Source: UBA7985 sp965661545 (GTDB lineage Bacteria > Pseudomonadota > Alphaproteobacteria > UBA7985). From it: DNA of 64,000 bases. Below the pieces are notes generated by a model that saw nothing but the letters and a program-made list of their open reading frames with translations, was not told where the DNA came from and did no database searches. Every line of letters begins with the position of its first letter. Position 1 is the stretch's first letter. The translations under genes and the position numbers were made by a program. Shown here one piece after another: positions 26,599 through 36,055 of this stretch. The DNA is taken from positions 22,236 through 86,235 of the forward strand of contig CBFIEF010000011.1 in assembly GCA_965661545.1 (NCBI GenBank), read 5' to 3'.

Positions 26599-28085
26599 TG
26601 CCCACTCAAACCTCACCCCACCAGAGCGTTCAGGCTGCCCGCCGCCGGGCTTCGCGGCGCCGTGGAGAGCTGATTTTCCGGATGTTGGGCCTGCTCGCCC
26701 TCGGCTTGGCCGCGACCTTCTTGGTCGCGCTGATGTATTCGGTGATCAAAAAATCCTACAACGGATTTGTGCAGTCCTTCATTCAAGTCGATGTCTACCT
26801 TGACCCTGACGTGATCAAGCCAGCCGACCTTGCGCAGTACCAGGCCTCCGTCGGCATTGCGCCGGACAAGTGGGCCGCCGACATTGAACCCGACCCAAAG
26901 CTTGCCAAGCGCGCGTCACGGTCCGTGCAGCGCGGCACAAGCTATAAGAAAATGCTTCAGAACATGTTCGCTGACGAGTTTGGCGACCACTTCTTCGGCT
27001 ACGAAACCGAACGAAATCGCGATAAAGCCATTGCCCAAGTCGCGGAAATGATCAGCCTAGAAGCGCAGTTCCAGATCCGCGATCGACTGATCAGCGGCGA
27101 GTACACGCTGGGCGATACAGTCAGCATGTGGGCCCTTGCCTCTGGCGACTCAGATGTTTTGTACAAAGACATGAAGCGGCGCACGCAAAAGAACGTAGAT
27201 TCCGAAAACTGGATCCTGCTCAAGCGCTCTGTTGACGAAAATGGCCTGTCAGTGCTGATGGAACTCAGAGATACGGGCCGAACCCGCATTCGTCCTTATC
27301 TTGGTGTTCCCAAGATCGACCTCTTCGGCTGGACCTTGTTTGAACAGCAGCCGGGCTTCTTTGCGTCGGCCTCCTCAACCTCGCCCGAGCGCGCAGGCAT
27401 CGCTGCGGCGGCACAGGGGACGTTCCTAATGCTGATCGTAGTGCTGGTGCTTGCCGTACCGATCGGGGTGCTCGCGGCGGTTTACTTGGAAAAGTTTGCA
27501 CCGCGCAATCAGTTAACCGATTTCATGGAAATCAACATCAACAACCTCGCCGCTGTGCCATCGATCATCTTTGGCATTCTGGGTGCTGCCGTAATCATCC
27601 AGTGGCTGTTTCCCGGCTCCCGCGGCTTTCCGATTGTTGGCGGTACGGTGCTGGCCTTTATGACCCTGCCCACCGTGATTATCGCCTCGCGCGCTGCCAT
27701 TGGCGCCGTTCCACCCAGCTACGAAGAAGCAGCCTTGGGCATGGGCGCGTCCCATCAGCAGTCCGTGTTCCAGCACGTCCTGCCCGCCGCCCTGCCCGGT
27801 ATTGCGTCGGGCGTTATCATTGGCTTGGCACAAGCCGCTGGCGAAACTGCACCGCTGCTGATGGTCGGCATGAACGCCTTTATCAATGATGTTTGCGACG
27901 CTGGCGCAGCTTGCTTGATGTCAAAGGGCGTTGGCATGCCGTCACAGATCTATCAGTGGGCCGCTGACGACGACCCCCTGTTCCAGAACAAAACTGCCGC
28001 CGGCATCGTTTGCTTGCTGACGCTTGTGATCGCCATGAACGGCCTTGCGACTTACATCCGCGCGCGCTTCGAACGCGCCAACTGA
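26598..28085 (+). CDS. pstA: phosphate ABC transporter permease PstA with DUF3333-type extension
   Basis: 495 residues. The permease domain is in the C-terminal half: AAQGTFLMLIVVLVLAVPIG, NNLAAVPSIIFGILGAAV, the EAA loop IGAVPPSYEEAALGMGASHQ and AAGETAPLLMVGM. The first 215 residues comprise one membrane helix (about 28-50) and a large soluble region with charged repeats, matching the DUF3333-type extension seen in long PstA proteins. The ATG shares its A with the TAA of pstC. pstB starts 10 nt after the stop. Confidence 0.93.
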   Translation: MPTQTSPHQSVQAARRRASRRRGELIFRMLGLLALGLAATFLVALMYSVIKKSYNGFVQSFIQVDVYLDPDVIKPADLAQYQASVGIAPDKWAADIEPDPKLAKRASRSVQRGTSYKKMLQNMFADEFGDHFFGYETERNRDKAIAQVAEMISLEAQFQIRDRLISGEYTLGDTVSMWALASGDSDVLYKDMKRRTQKNVDSENWILLKRSVDENGLSVLMELRDTGRTRIRPYLGVPKIDLFGWTLFEQQPGFFASASSTSPERAGIAAAAQGTFLMLIVVLVLAVPIGVLAAVYLEKFAPRNQLTDFMEININNLAAVPSIIFGILGAAVIIQWLFPGSRGFPIVGGTVLAFMTLPTVIIASRAAIGAVPPSYEEAALGMGASHQQSVFQHVLPAALPGIASGVIIGLAQAAGETAPLLMVGMNAFINDVCDAGAACLMSKGVGMPSQIYQWAADDDPLFQNKTAAGIVCLLTLVIAMNGLATYIRARFERAN

Positions 28086-28095
28086 GGAAGAACCC

Positions 28096-28857
28096 ATGTC
28101 TGAAATTCGAATGCAGGCTGAAGACGTCCACGTCTTCTATGGCGACAATCACGCGCTGAAAGGTGTCAGTATGGACATCAAGAACCAGCACGTGACAGCG
28201 CTGATTGGGCCATCAGGTTGCGGTAAGTCGACGTTTTTACGCTGCCTCAACCGGATGAACGACAGCATCAGCATTGCACGGGTCGAGGGGCGTATAGCGC
28301 TCGACGGCGATGATATTAATGATGCTTCATTGGACGTGACGCTGCTTCGTCAGCGGGTTGGCATGGTCTTTCAAAAGCCCAATCCCTTCCCCAAGTCGAT
28401 TTATGATAATGTGGCGTACGGCCCGCGTCTTCATGGCATGGCTAAGAACCGGGCTGAGTTGGACGAAATTGTTGAGGAAGCGCTGAGTGCTGCTGGCTTG
28501 TGGGAAGAGGTGTACGACCGCTTGGATGCCGAGGCTTTGGGGCTGTCGGGTGGACAGCAACAGCGACTGTGTATCGCGCGCGCCGTTGCCGTTTCTCCGG
28601 AAGTGATCCTGATGGACGAACCCTGCTCGGCGCTGGATCCCATCGCAACCGGTACGGTTGAGCGGCTGATTTTGGATTTGGCCAAGGACTACGCCATCGT
28701 CATCGTCACGCACAATATGCAGCAAGCCCAGCGCGTCGCTGGCACAACGGCCTTCTTCCACCTTGGCGACATGGCGGAAATGGCTTCGACCAAAGAGATT
28801 TTTGAAAACCCGCAAGATCCTCGTACCAAGGATTACGTTGCGGGCGCGTTCGGATAA
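28096..28857 (+). CDS. pstB: phosphate ABC transporter ATP-binding protein
   Basis: 253 residues. Walker A GPSGCGKSTFLRCLNRMND, Q-loop VGMVFQKPNPFPKSIYDNV, signature LSGGQQQRLCIARAVA and Walker B VILMDEPCSALDPIATG are all intact. It powers phosphate import through PstC/PstA. I place the start at 28096 (MSEIRMQAEDVHV), with GAGGAAG upstream; the frame is open for 17 more codons into pstA. phoB follows after 17 nt, whereas phoU would be expected here. Confidence 0.96.
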   Translation: MSEIRMQAEDVHVFYGDNHALKGVSMDIKNQHVTALIGPSGCGKSTFLRCLNRMNDSISIARVEGRIALDGDDINDASLDVTLLRQRVGMVFQKPNPFPKSIYDNVAYGPRLHGMAKNRAELDEIVEEALSAAGLWEEVYDRLDAEALGLSGGQQQRLCIARAVAVSPEVILMDEPCSALDPIATGTVERLILDLAKDYAIVIVTHNMQQAQRVAGTTAFFHLGDMAEMASTKEIFENPQDPRTKDYVAGAFG

Positions 28858-28874
28858 GCAGGAGCATCGACCCC

Positions 28875-29633
28875 ATGATGATGCAAGCAACCACTCAGCA
28901 AGGCACAGACTTTGGCAGTGAAACACGGCCCAAGTCCCTCAAGGGCGACAAGCCCCTAATTTTGATCGTCGAAGATGAAGACGCAATTGTAACGCTGCTC
29001 GACTACAATTTACGCAGCGCTGGTTACGACACCGCCATCGCACGTGACGGCGAAGAAGCCGTTGACCTGGCCATAACGCTGGAACCCAACGCTATTTTGC
29101 TCGATTGGATGCTGCCGTTGCGCTCAGGTCTGGAAGTCTGTCGCCACTTGCGCCGTTTCCCTGAGACCAATGAGGTTCCCATCATCATGCTGACCGCGCG
29201 CGGTGAAGAGCAAGACAAGCTGCGGGGCTTGGACATGGGCGCGGATGACTACCTGACAAAGCCGTTTAGCCCGCAAGAATTGCTGGCTCGACTGCGCGCT
29301 GTACTGCGTCGGGCACAGCCTGCGCGGCTCAAGGAAATCCTGGTTTTTGCTGATATCCAGATGGATCAGGGCAGTCACAAAGTCACGCGAGGTGAAGCTT
29401 CTGTCGACCTTGCACCAACGGAATTTCGCCTTTTAAGACACTTCATGCAGTACCCCGGACGTGTCTTTTCACGCGAGCAACTCTTGGACTCTGTGTGGGG
29501 TCGAGAGAAGGACGTGGAGCCTCGAACCGTCGACGTTCATATTCGCAGACTTCGCAAAGCACTCAATGCTTACTCAGAGTCGGACGTTATCCGGACTGTG
29601 CGAGAAGTCGGATATGCACTCGATCTGACCTAA
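28875..29633 (+). CDS. phoB: phosphate-regulon response regulator
   Basis: 252 residues, OmpR family. The receiver domain has the acidic pocket VEDEDAI, phospho-acceptor Asp77 in LLDWMLPLRSG and Lys in YLTKPFSPQELLARL. The C-terminal winged helix is typical of PhoB: LAPTEFRLLRHFMQYPGRVF, then VDVHIRRLRKAL. An N-terminal polar extension of about 25 residues is unusual for PhoB, and three consecutive ATG codons make the exact start uncertain. It is last in the pst unit and likely activates the box at 24308-24336. Confidence 0.94.
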   Translation: MMMQATTQQGTDFGSETRPKSLKGDKPLILIVEDEDAIVTLLDYNLRSAGYDTAIARDGEEAVDLAITLEPNAILLDWMLPLRSGLEVCRHLRRFPETNEVPIIMLTARGEEQDKLRGLDMGADDYLTKPFSPQELLARLRAVLRRAQPARLKEILVFADIQMDQGSHKVTRGEASVDLAPTEFRLLRHFMQYPGRVFSREQLLDSVWGREKDVEPRTVDVHIRRLRKALNAYSESDVIRTVREVGYALDLT

Positions 29634-29903
29634 ATGGCGAGACTAAGGCCAGACTCACTATTCGCCTACATTAGACCACAAAGCTAAGTGACTTGAAAAC
29701 AACAGTTCTTCTCGTCACTAGCCTTACCCGTTGATGTTGCGGTTCTATTGATTGACTCGTATGCGACCTGCCGGGTTAAAAAGTTGAGGAAATACGGAGC
29801 CAGCTGACCATACAACTATCCCGTAAATGAGTTGATCTCGTTAAGAGGGTGTTGTGATGCTGGCGAACCGTAGCGATCAGACAAATAACAAAGGTTCGGT
29901 GTT

Positions 29904-31058
29904 ATGACCTCGTACACCACGAACGTCTTGCTTGCCGGCGTCGCTGCTCTGCTTCTCGCAGGTTGCACAGCCATCTCGACTGACGGCACAGGCTCGACCC
30001 TCACAACGACAAGCTCCGGTGCAACACTGGGCTCGTCGACAACGACGACGACAACCACATCTGGCTTTTCGTCGTCCGCTAGCGGCTTCAGCTCTGGCTC
30101 CGCAGGCTTTGGTTCTGGGTTTGCTCAGAATGCTTCTGCGCAATCCGCTTCTTTCGGTCAGCCTCAAGGGCTGCAGGGTATGGACGCCAGCGCTTTCCCG
30201 CCGAACCCACTGCCCGGTGAGTGTTACGCACGGATCGCTTTGTCCGCGGTGACGCAAAACGTTGAAGAGCAAATCATGATCGAGCCTGCACGTCAGGAAG
30301 TTCGCATCATTCCAGCTCAGTTTGGCGACGTAACCGAAGAAGTGGTTGTCCGCGAAGCAACAACTGAACTTCTCACCGTCCCAGCGAGCTACACCACGGT
30401 TCAGGAAGAGGTGGTTGTCCGCCCTGCTGCGCGCCGCCTGATTCCCGTAGAGCCAATTTACGACACGGTGATCGAAGAAATCGTTGTCGTGCCTGAGCGC
30501 ACCGTATGGAAACCGGGTACAGGCCCTATTCAGAAGCTCGATGAAGCAACGGGCGAAATCCTGTGTTTGGTCACGGAGCCTGCTGTCACCAAGCAAGTTG
30601 AGCGCCGGGTTATGATCCAGCCTGCATCAACGCGCGAAGAAATCATTCCAGCGGTAACCGAGGTCGTTGAACGCGAAGTGGTTAACACCCCAGCTCGCGT
30701 CGAAGAGCGTCTGATCCCTGCTGAAACCCGCACGGTTACCCGTCGTGTTGAAGTGGTTCCTGCGCGGGAAGAGATCATCGAGATCCCACCTGTGTTCGAT
30801 ACAATCGCACGCGAAGTTGTTATCGAGCCAGCTCGGACCGAATGGCGTTCGATCCTCTGTGAGACCAACACCACACCGGACATCATCCGTCGTATTCAGG
30901 TCTCGCTCCAGCAGCGTGGCTACTACAACGGCCCAGTTGACGGCATCTTTGGTCCGCTGTCTCAGCGCGCAATCGATGGTTTCCAGCGGGATAACGGTCA
31001 GGTTGGTACCGGCGTAACGATGGATACTTTGGGCTTACTGGGTGTATCTGCATTCTAA
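29904..31058 (+). CDS. lipoprotein with two four-fold repeat blocks and a peptidoglycan-binding domain
   Basis: 384 residues. A signal peptide with lipobox LLLAGC places a lipidated Cys at residue 21. A Ser/Thr/Gly-rich linker runs to about residue 95. Then comes a repeat of about 23 residues with the pattern V.EEVVV.PA....IPA.Y.T, present eight times in two blocks of four (about 113-205 and 220-315); each block starts after a short Cys-containing motif (GECYARI, EILCLVTEPA) and ends with Trp (TVWKPG, EWRSILCETN). The last 55 residues match the PG_binding_1 domain (IQVSLQQRGYYNGPVDGIFG). It probably tethers the outer membrane or a partner to the cell wall. The partner is unknown. The 270-nt gap before it holds no recognised element. 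Confidence 0.8.
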   Translation: MTSYTTNVLLAGVAALLLAGCTAISTDGTGSTLTTTSSGATLGSSTTTTTTTSGFSSSASGFSSGSAGFGSGFAQNASAQSASFGQPQGLQGMDASAFPPNPLPGECYARIALSAVTQNVEEQIMIEPARQEVRIIPAQFGDVTEEVVVREATTELLTVPASYTTVQEEVVVRPAARRLIPVEPIYDTVIEEIVVVPERTVWKPGTGPIQKLDEATGEILCLVTEPAVTKQVERRVMIQPASTREEIIPAVTEVVEREVVNTPARVEERLIPAETRTVTRRVEVVPAREEIIEIPPVFDTIAREVVIEPARTEWRSILCETNTTPDIIRRIQVSLQQRGYYNGPVDGIFGPLSQRAIDGFQRDNGQVGTGVTMDTLGLLGVSAF

Positions 31059-31098
31059 GCAAAGCCGTTGTCCGCGCGTTAGCCACAAATAATCAAAC

Positions 31099-31136
31099 AA
31101 AAAAGGGCAGTGACATTGGCGTCACTGCCCTTTTTC
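31099..31136. terminator. bidirectional rho-independent terminator between two lipoprotein genes
   Basis: AAAAAGGGCAGTGAC, a six-base loop ATTGGC, then GTCACTGCCCTTTTT: a perfect 15-base stem with A and T runs at the ends, between converging genes. Confidence 0.95.
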
Positions 31137-31169
31137 TTTGTCATCCCGTCAAGCGAGACCGTTTAGCGC

Positions 31170-31832
31170 TTAGTAATCAGAAGCAGGGGAAAGCGTGATT
31201 TCAACGCGGCGGTTCTGGGCCTTGCCGTATTCGGTTGTATTGGATGCGATCGGGAAGCGCTCACCAAAGCCAACGGCAGACATCCGCGCGTACTCAACAC
31301 CCTGCCCCGACAAGAAGTTACGAACCGCGGCAGAGCGCTGAACCGACAAATCCTGATTGTAACTATCCGAACCGTCGCTGTCGGTGTGACCGGCGATTTG
31401 AATGGTGGTTTCAGGGTAGTTGATCATCACGTCAGCAACATTGCCCAAAACGGCAAAGAACGACGGCTTGATTTCATAACTTGCAACATCGAATGTTACT
31501 TCGGACGGCATGATCAAGCGCAGATCGTCACCCTGGCGCTCAATTGTCACGCCGGTGCCTTCCAGCGATTGACGCAACTCGCGCTCTTGATAGTCCATGT
31601 AGGCGCCGACACCGGCACCAACGACACCGCCAGCCAGAGCACCACGGAGCGCAGCGCGGCCTCGCTCGCCTTCTTCAGCCGTCACAGCGCCCACAAGACC
31701 GCCCAGGGCGGCACCAATGGCCGAACCGCCGCCGGTGTTGGTTAGCGTTGTTTGGCCTGTGTAAGGATCGGTTGCGACACAGCCACTCAAGACAAAGGTC
31801 AAGGCGACGGTACTCAGCAAAATCTTTTTCAT
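31170..31832 (-). CDS. OmpA-domain outer-membrane lipoprotein with glycine-zipper segment
   Basis: About 220 residues. Lipobox VLSGC with lipidated Cys18. Residues 30-85 form a glycine-zipper-like stretch (GSAIGAALGGLVGAV, GALAGGVVGAGVGAYMDYQE). The C-terminal OmpA-like domain (about 105-220) has the peptidoglycan contact motif AGHTDSDGSDSYNQDLSVQRS and GFGERFPIASN ... QNRRVEI. It resembles YiaD/Pal-type wall-anchoring lipoproteins. The ATG at 31832 has GGAG eight nt upstream and is preferred over the ATG at 31838. Confidence 0.88.
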   Translation of the reverse strand: MKKILLSTVALTFVLSGCVATDPYTGQTTLTNTGGGSAIGAALGGLVGAVTAEEGERGRAALRGALAGGVVGAGVGAYMDYQERELRQSLEGTGVTIERQGDDLRLIMPSEVTFDVASYEIKPSFFAVLGNVADVMINYPETTIQIAGHTDSDGSDSYNQDLSVQRSAAVRNFLSGQGVEYARMSAVGFGERFPIASNTTEYGKAQNRRVEITLSPASDY

Positions 31833-32082
31833 TTTCATTACTCCAGCTTGTGAAGAATGACCCCAGTCCACTGGCTGGTTCAGCAGCCCCCTGCAGCCTT
31901 GGGATCACCGTAAGACTATTCCACTAAAATGGACTAAAGCCATCAGGTTGTCTGTACGACTTTCGCGGCAAAACATTTTCCGCCGTAAATCCTTGTTTCG
32001 GTGTGTAACAAACCCGGCAAATTCGGCTATGAGGGGGCGACAATAAGTTTAAGCGCCCTGATCGAAAGGCCAACAGCCCTCT

Positions 32083-33876
32083 ATGTCTGCTCAAACACCT
32101 TTGATTCGCCTCTCTGATTTGTTCCTCCGTCACTCGGATAAGGACTTATTCAAGGGCGTAACCATGAGCATTTTCGCCAAGGATCGGATTTGCCTTGTGG
32201 GGCGGAATGGGACGGGCAAGTCGACGTTGCTGCGCATCATTGGCGGGCAAGCGGACTTTGATAAGGGCGAGCACTTTGTCCAACCGGGCACGCGCGTTGG
32301 CATCCTGCCCCAAGAACCCGATTTGTCCGCCTTTGCTTCCGTCCTCGACTACACCACCAGTGAAGGTGCAGAGCCGCACCGGGCCAAGATGTTCCTCGAT
32401 AGCCTGTCACTGGCGCCGGAACAGGGGACGCAGGGGCTGTCAGGCGGCGAGCAGCGGCGCGCGGCTCTGGCCAAAGCGCTGGCCGAACAGCCAGACGTGC
32501 TATTGCTGGACGAGCCAACCAACCACCTCGATGTTGATACGATTGAATGGCTGGAGAACGAGATCCGCCGCTTCGAAGGCGCTATTCTGACCATCAGCCA
32601 CGATCGGCGGTTTCTGGAAACGGTAACGGAGCAAGTGGCTTGGCTGGACCGAGGACGGGTTCAGCATCTGGGCAAGAACTATCGGCACTTCGACGAGTGG
32701 GCAGAAAAGTTGCTCGAAGATGAAGCCCGCGATCTGGCCAAACTGAACAAGCTGATCGCCGAAGAAACGCAATGGTCGCGCGAAGGCATCTCCGCCCGTC
32801 GCACAAGGAATATGGGCCGGATGCGGCGACTGGAATCGCTACGCCAGGACCGGCGAAACCTCGTCGCGCGTCCGGGCCAAGTGCAGCTTGATAGCCTGAC
32901 CAGCGGGCAATCTGGCCGTCGGGTGATCGAGGCGACGGACATCGCCAAAACCTATGGCGACCGCACCATCATTGCGCCATTCTCAACCAAAATCATGCGG
33001 GGCGACCGTGTGGGTATCATTGGCCCCAATGGTGCGGGCAAGTCCACGTTGATCAAGATGCTGCTCGGTTCGCTGGAACCAGACACAGGCACTGTTTTTC
33101 GTGGCACGAACCTAGAACCGTTGGTGCTCGATCAGATGCGAACGACGCTGAAGCCCGGCACAACGGTTTGGGATTATTTGGCAGACGTGGGCGGTGATCA
33201 GATCATGGTGCGCGGTCAGCCTCGCCACGTTGTCTCTTACATGCGGGATTTCTTGTTCAGCGAGCGCGCAGCGCGGGCGCCGGTTGAGTCGCTGTCGGGT
33301 GGTGAGCGGAATCGCCTGACCTTGGCGAAAGGGCTGGCGAACCCCAGCAACCTGCTGGTGCTTGACGAGCCGACAAACGATCTGGACCTCGAAACGCTGG
33401 ATTTGCTGCAGGAAATTATTGCCGACTATGACGGAACAGTCCTGTTGGTTAGCCACGACCGTGATTTCATCGATCGTCTTGTGACTTCTACCATTCTGTT
33501 CGACGGCAATGGCGGGCTGTTTGAGTATCCGGGCGGGTACTCGGATGCTCGGCGCCAGCATCAGACGCGGCTGAAGGAACAATTGAATGTCGGAAAGTCG
33601 AAATCTGCGAAGAAGGAACCTGATCGCAAAAAGGGTTCGGCGGAAAAGAGCAAGCTGACCTATGCCGAGAAAATCCGTCTAGAGAAGCTTCCCGGCGAAA
33701 TGGAAGCGCTCGAAGCCAACATCGCCAAGGGCGAGAGCCTGCTGACCGACCCCAACCTTTACGCCCGCGACCCGGACAAATTCAATCGGATCACCACCAA
33801 GCTGGGTGAGCTGCGCGAAAAGCTCGAAGAAGCCGAAATGGAGTGGTTGGAACTGGAGGAGAAAGCTGAAGGCTAA
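32083..33876 (+). CDS. uup: ABC-F family ATPase, Uup type
   Basis: 597 residues without membrane segments. Two ABC domains: first Walker A VGRNGTGKSTLLRIIGG, signature LSGGEQRRAALAKAL, Walker B LLLDEPTNHLDVDTIEWLE; second Walker A IGPNGAGKSTLIKMLLG, signature LSGGERNRLTLAKGL, Walker B LVLDEPTNDLDLETLDLL. The linker and a Lys/Glu-rich coiled-coil C-terminal domain (about 500-597) are typical of Uup. ABC-F proteins act on ribosomes, and Uup also affects precise excision of transposons. A long hairpin overlaps its stop codon. Confidence 0.93.
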   Translation: MSAQTPLIRLSDLFLRHSDKDLFKGVTMSIFAKDRICLVGRNGTGKSTLLRIIGGQADFDKGEHFVQPGTRVGILPQEPDLSAFASVLDYTTSEGAEPHRAKMFLDSLSLAPEQGTQGLSGGEQRRAALAKALAEQPDVLLLDEPTNHLDVDTIEWLENEIRRFEGAILTISHDRRFLETVTEQVAWLDRGRVQHLGKNYRHFDEWAEKLLEDEARDLAKLNKLIAEETQWSREGISARRTRNMGRMRRLESLRQDRRNLVARPGQVQLDSLTSGQSGRRVIEATDIAKTYGDRTIIAPFSTKIMRGDRVGIIGPNGAGKSTLIKMLLGSLEPDTGTVFRGTNLEPLVLDQMRTTLKPGTTVWDYLADVGGDQIMVRGQPRHVVSYMRDFLFSERAARAPVESLSGGERNRLTLAKGLANPSNLLVLDEPTNDLDLETLDLLQEIIADYDGTVLLVSHDRDFIDRLVTSTILFDGNGGLFEYPGGYSDARRQHQTRLKEQLNVGKSKSAKKEPDRKKGSAEKSKLTYAEKIRLEKLPGEMEALEANIAKGESLLTDPNLYARDPDKFNRITTKLGELREKLEEAEMEWLELEEKAEG

Positions 33877-33914
33877 GCGTGGCGCTCACCAGAGTGACTC
33901 AGCAGCACGCTTAG
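33873..33914. repeat. inverted repeat overlapping the uup stop codon
   Basis: CTAAGCGTG at 33873-33881 pairs with CACGCTTAG at 33906-33914; an inner stem TCAC/GTGA lies in the loop. The uup stop codon TAA is inside the left arm. There is no T-run. It may stabilise or attenuate the transcript in the 181-nt gap before prfC. Confidence 0.4.
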
Positions 33915-34057
33915 GCCGAGCGCGGACAGCTCTTCCATCGTCTCAATCGACTTCATGCTTGAATGGGCCTCCTGCCCTCCCCTCCGTGGGTCTTGGGTTC
34001 TTAGACCATTCTGGCCTAAACACTGTTCTCAAACCCTAGCACGTTGAGCACCACACC

Positions 34058-35665
34058 ATGGCTTTGCTTCAAGAAGAGGTCGCTAGCCGGCGGACCTTTG
34101 CCATCATTTCTCACCCGGATGCGGGCAAGACCACGCTGACTGAAAAGCTGTTGCTGTTCGGTGGCGCGATCCAGCTTGCTGGCGCGGTCAAGGCTAAGGG
34201 CGACGCGCGACGCGGCGCGACGTCAGACTGGATGAAGGTTGAGCGCGAGCGGGGGATTTCCGTGACCTCATCGGTGATGACCTACGCCTACAAGGACTGC
34301 ATCTTCAATTTGTTGGATACTCCGGGCCACGGCGACTTTTCCGAGGACACGTACCGCACGCTCACGGCGGTTGATTCAGCGGTGATGGTTATTGACGCGG
34401 CTAAGGGTATTGAGGCCCAGACGCTCAAACTGTTTGAAGTGTGCCGCTTGCGCGACGTGCCGATTGTAACCTTTGTAAACAAGCTCGACCGCGAAGCGCG
34501 CGAGACCTTTGAAATCCTTGACGAGATCGAACAAACATTGGCACTGGATGTTTCACCGGCCTCGTGGCCGATTGGTATGGGACGGCAGTTCAAGGGCTGT
34601 TACGACCTGCTAAACGACCAGTTCATCCCGGTTCACAACGACTCAAAGGGTGAAATGCCCCGCGATGGTCTGAAAGTTTCGGGCGTTGATGATCCCGCGT
34701 TGGCCGACGTGCTTGAAGCCAGCGAGATCGATGCGCTGCAAGAAGGTGCGGACATGGCCAAGGAGCTGTGCCCGCCGTTTGACTTGGAAGCCTATCGCCA
34801 AGGCACTTTAACGCCCGTGTACTTCGGTTCTGCACTGAACAACTTTGGGGTTCGTGAATTGCTGGACGGCTTGGCCAAATCGGCACCCTCGCCCCGGCCC
34901 CAAGCGGCTGTCATTAAGGGCGAAAAGACGGAAATCGAGCCAACCGCCAAAAAAGTCAGCGGTTTTGTCTTCAAGATCCAAGCGAACATGGATCCAAAGC
35001 ACAGAGACCGTATTGCCTTCATGCGACTGGCGAGCGGGCATTTCAAAAAAGGTATGAAGCTGAACCACCTGCGCTCCGGCAAGCAGATGACCATGCACAA
35101 CCCTCAACTGTTCCTCGCTCAAGACCGCGCAACGGCGGAAGAAGCCTTTGCCGGTGACATCATCGGCATTCCGAACCATGGCAACCTGCGGATTGGTGAC
35201 GCACTGACCGAAGGACAAGATCTGTCCTTTACCGGCATTCCATCGTTCGCGCCAGAATTGCTCCAGTCCGTCCGCCCAGTTGACCCGATGAAGGCAAAGC
35301 ACTTGGGCAAGGCGCTGTTCCAGCTGGCTGAAGAAGGCGCAGCGCGGGTGTTTAAGCGGGTACTTGGCTCAGATTGGATTGTGGGCGTTGTTGGCGCGCT
35401 TCAATTCGATGTACTGGCGGACCGCATCCGGACAGAATATGAAATTCCCGTTAATTTTGAGCAGGTTAACCTGATGACTGCACGCTGGCTTCGCGCAGAT
35501 GATCCAGCGATGCTCAAAAAAATCGTTGAGGAAAACCGAGGCGACATGGCGGCGGATCACAATGAAATCCCGGTGTTCTTGGCTCGAAACGCGTGGCATC
35601 TAGACCGCGCGCAGGATGATTACAAGGACGTCAATTTCCTTAAAACCATCGAGCAAGAAGTCTAA
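34058..35665 (+). CDS. prfC: peptide chain release factor 3
   Basis: 535 residues, a translational GTPase that recycles RF1/RF2 from the ribosome after termination. G motifs: SHPDAGKTTLTEKLLLFGGAI (G1), GISVTSSVMTY (G2), LLDTPGHGDFSEDTYRTL (G3) and FVNKLDREARE (G4). Domain 2 and the RF3-specific C-terminus (GALQFDVLADRIRTEYEIPV) follow. The ribosome-binding site is weak. The TAA overlaps the ATG of the next gene in TAATG, indicating coupled translation. Confidence 0.96.
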   Translation: MALLQEEVASRRTFAIISHPDAGKTTLTEKLLLFGGAIQLAGAVKAKGDARRGATSDWMKVERERGISVTSSVMTYAYKDCIFNLLDTPGHGDFSEDTYRTLTAVDSAVMVIDAAKGIEAQTLKLFEVCRLRDVPIVTFVNKLDREARETFEILDEIEQTLALDVSPASWPIGMGRQFKGCYDLLNDQFIPVHNDSKGEMPRDGLKVSGVDDPALADVLEASEIDALQEGADMAKELCPPFDLEAYRQGTLTPVYFGSALNNFGVRELLDGLAKSAPSPRPQAAVIKGEKTEIEPTAKKVSGFVFKIQANMDPKHRDRIAFMRLASGHFKKGMKLNHLRSGKQMTMHNPQLFLAQDRATAEEAFAGDIIGIPNHGNLRIGDALTEGQDLSFTGIPSFAPELLQSVRPVDPMKAKHLGKALFQLAEEGAARVFKRVLGSDWIVGVVGALQFDVLADRIRTEYEIPVNFEQVNLMTARWLRADDPAMLKKIVEENRGDMAADHNEIPVFLARNAWHLDRAQDDYKDVNFLKTIEQEV

Positions 35666-35994
35666 TGAGCCGCAGCGCTGATTTTGGTGATTTGCCGATT
35701 GGCATGGCAATCAGCGCTGCGCAAAGACTGCACACGGCGGACAGCCTTGGGTTTTACGTGCGGCAGAAGGGCGATCCTGATCGGGGGTTGGTGATCCTCT
35801 ATTTCGAGGATGAAAACACGCTGCTGACCCAAGAGCGTGACTACGAAACCGACCGGCTCATATGGCGGGAAACGGCGCTTTTGCGACCGGATGCGGGAGA
35901 CCATCTGTCTCGTCTCGCGGCCAATGATCCCGATGCTTGGATCATTGAAATTGACGGCAGTCTTGAAAAAAACCCATTTACGCGCTTGGGATAA
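35665..35994 (+). CDS. DUF1491 family protein
   Basis: 109 residues, small, soluble and acidic. The pattern LGFYVRQKGDPDRGLVILYF, QERDYETDRLIWRE and DPDAWIIEID fits DUF1491, a family largely limited to alphaproteobacteria. The function is unknown. Its start codon overlaps the prfC stop by one base, so its expression is tied to prfC; whether that reflects a role in translation is only a guess. Confidence 0.65.
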   Translation: MSRSADFGDLPIGMAISAAQRLHTADSLGFYVRQKGDPDRGLVILYFEDENTLLTQERDYETDRLIWRETALLRPDAGDHLSRLAANDPDAWIIEIDGSLEKNPFTRLG

Positions 35995-36055
35995 ACCCCT
36001 CAGAGCGCTAAAGCTATAGAAACGCTCGATAAAAGCCTTAAGGATCATTCCACTT

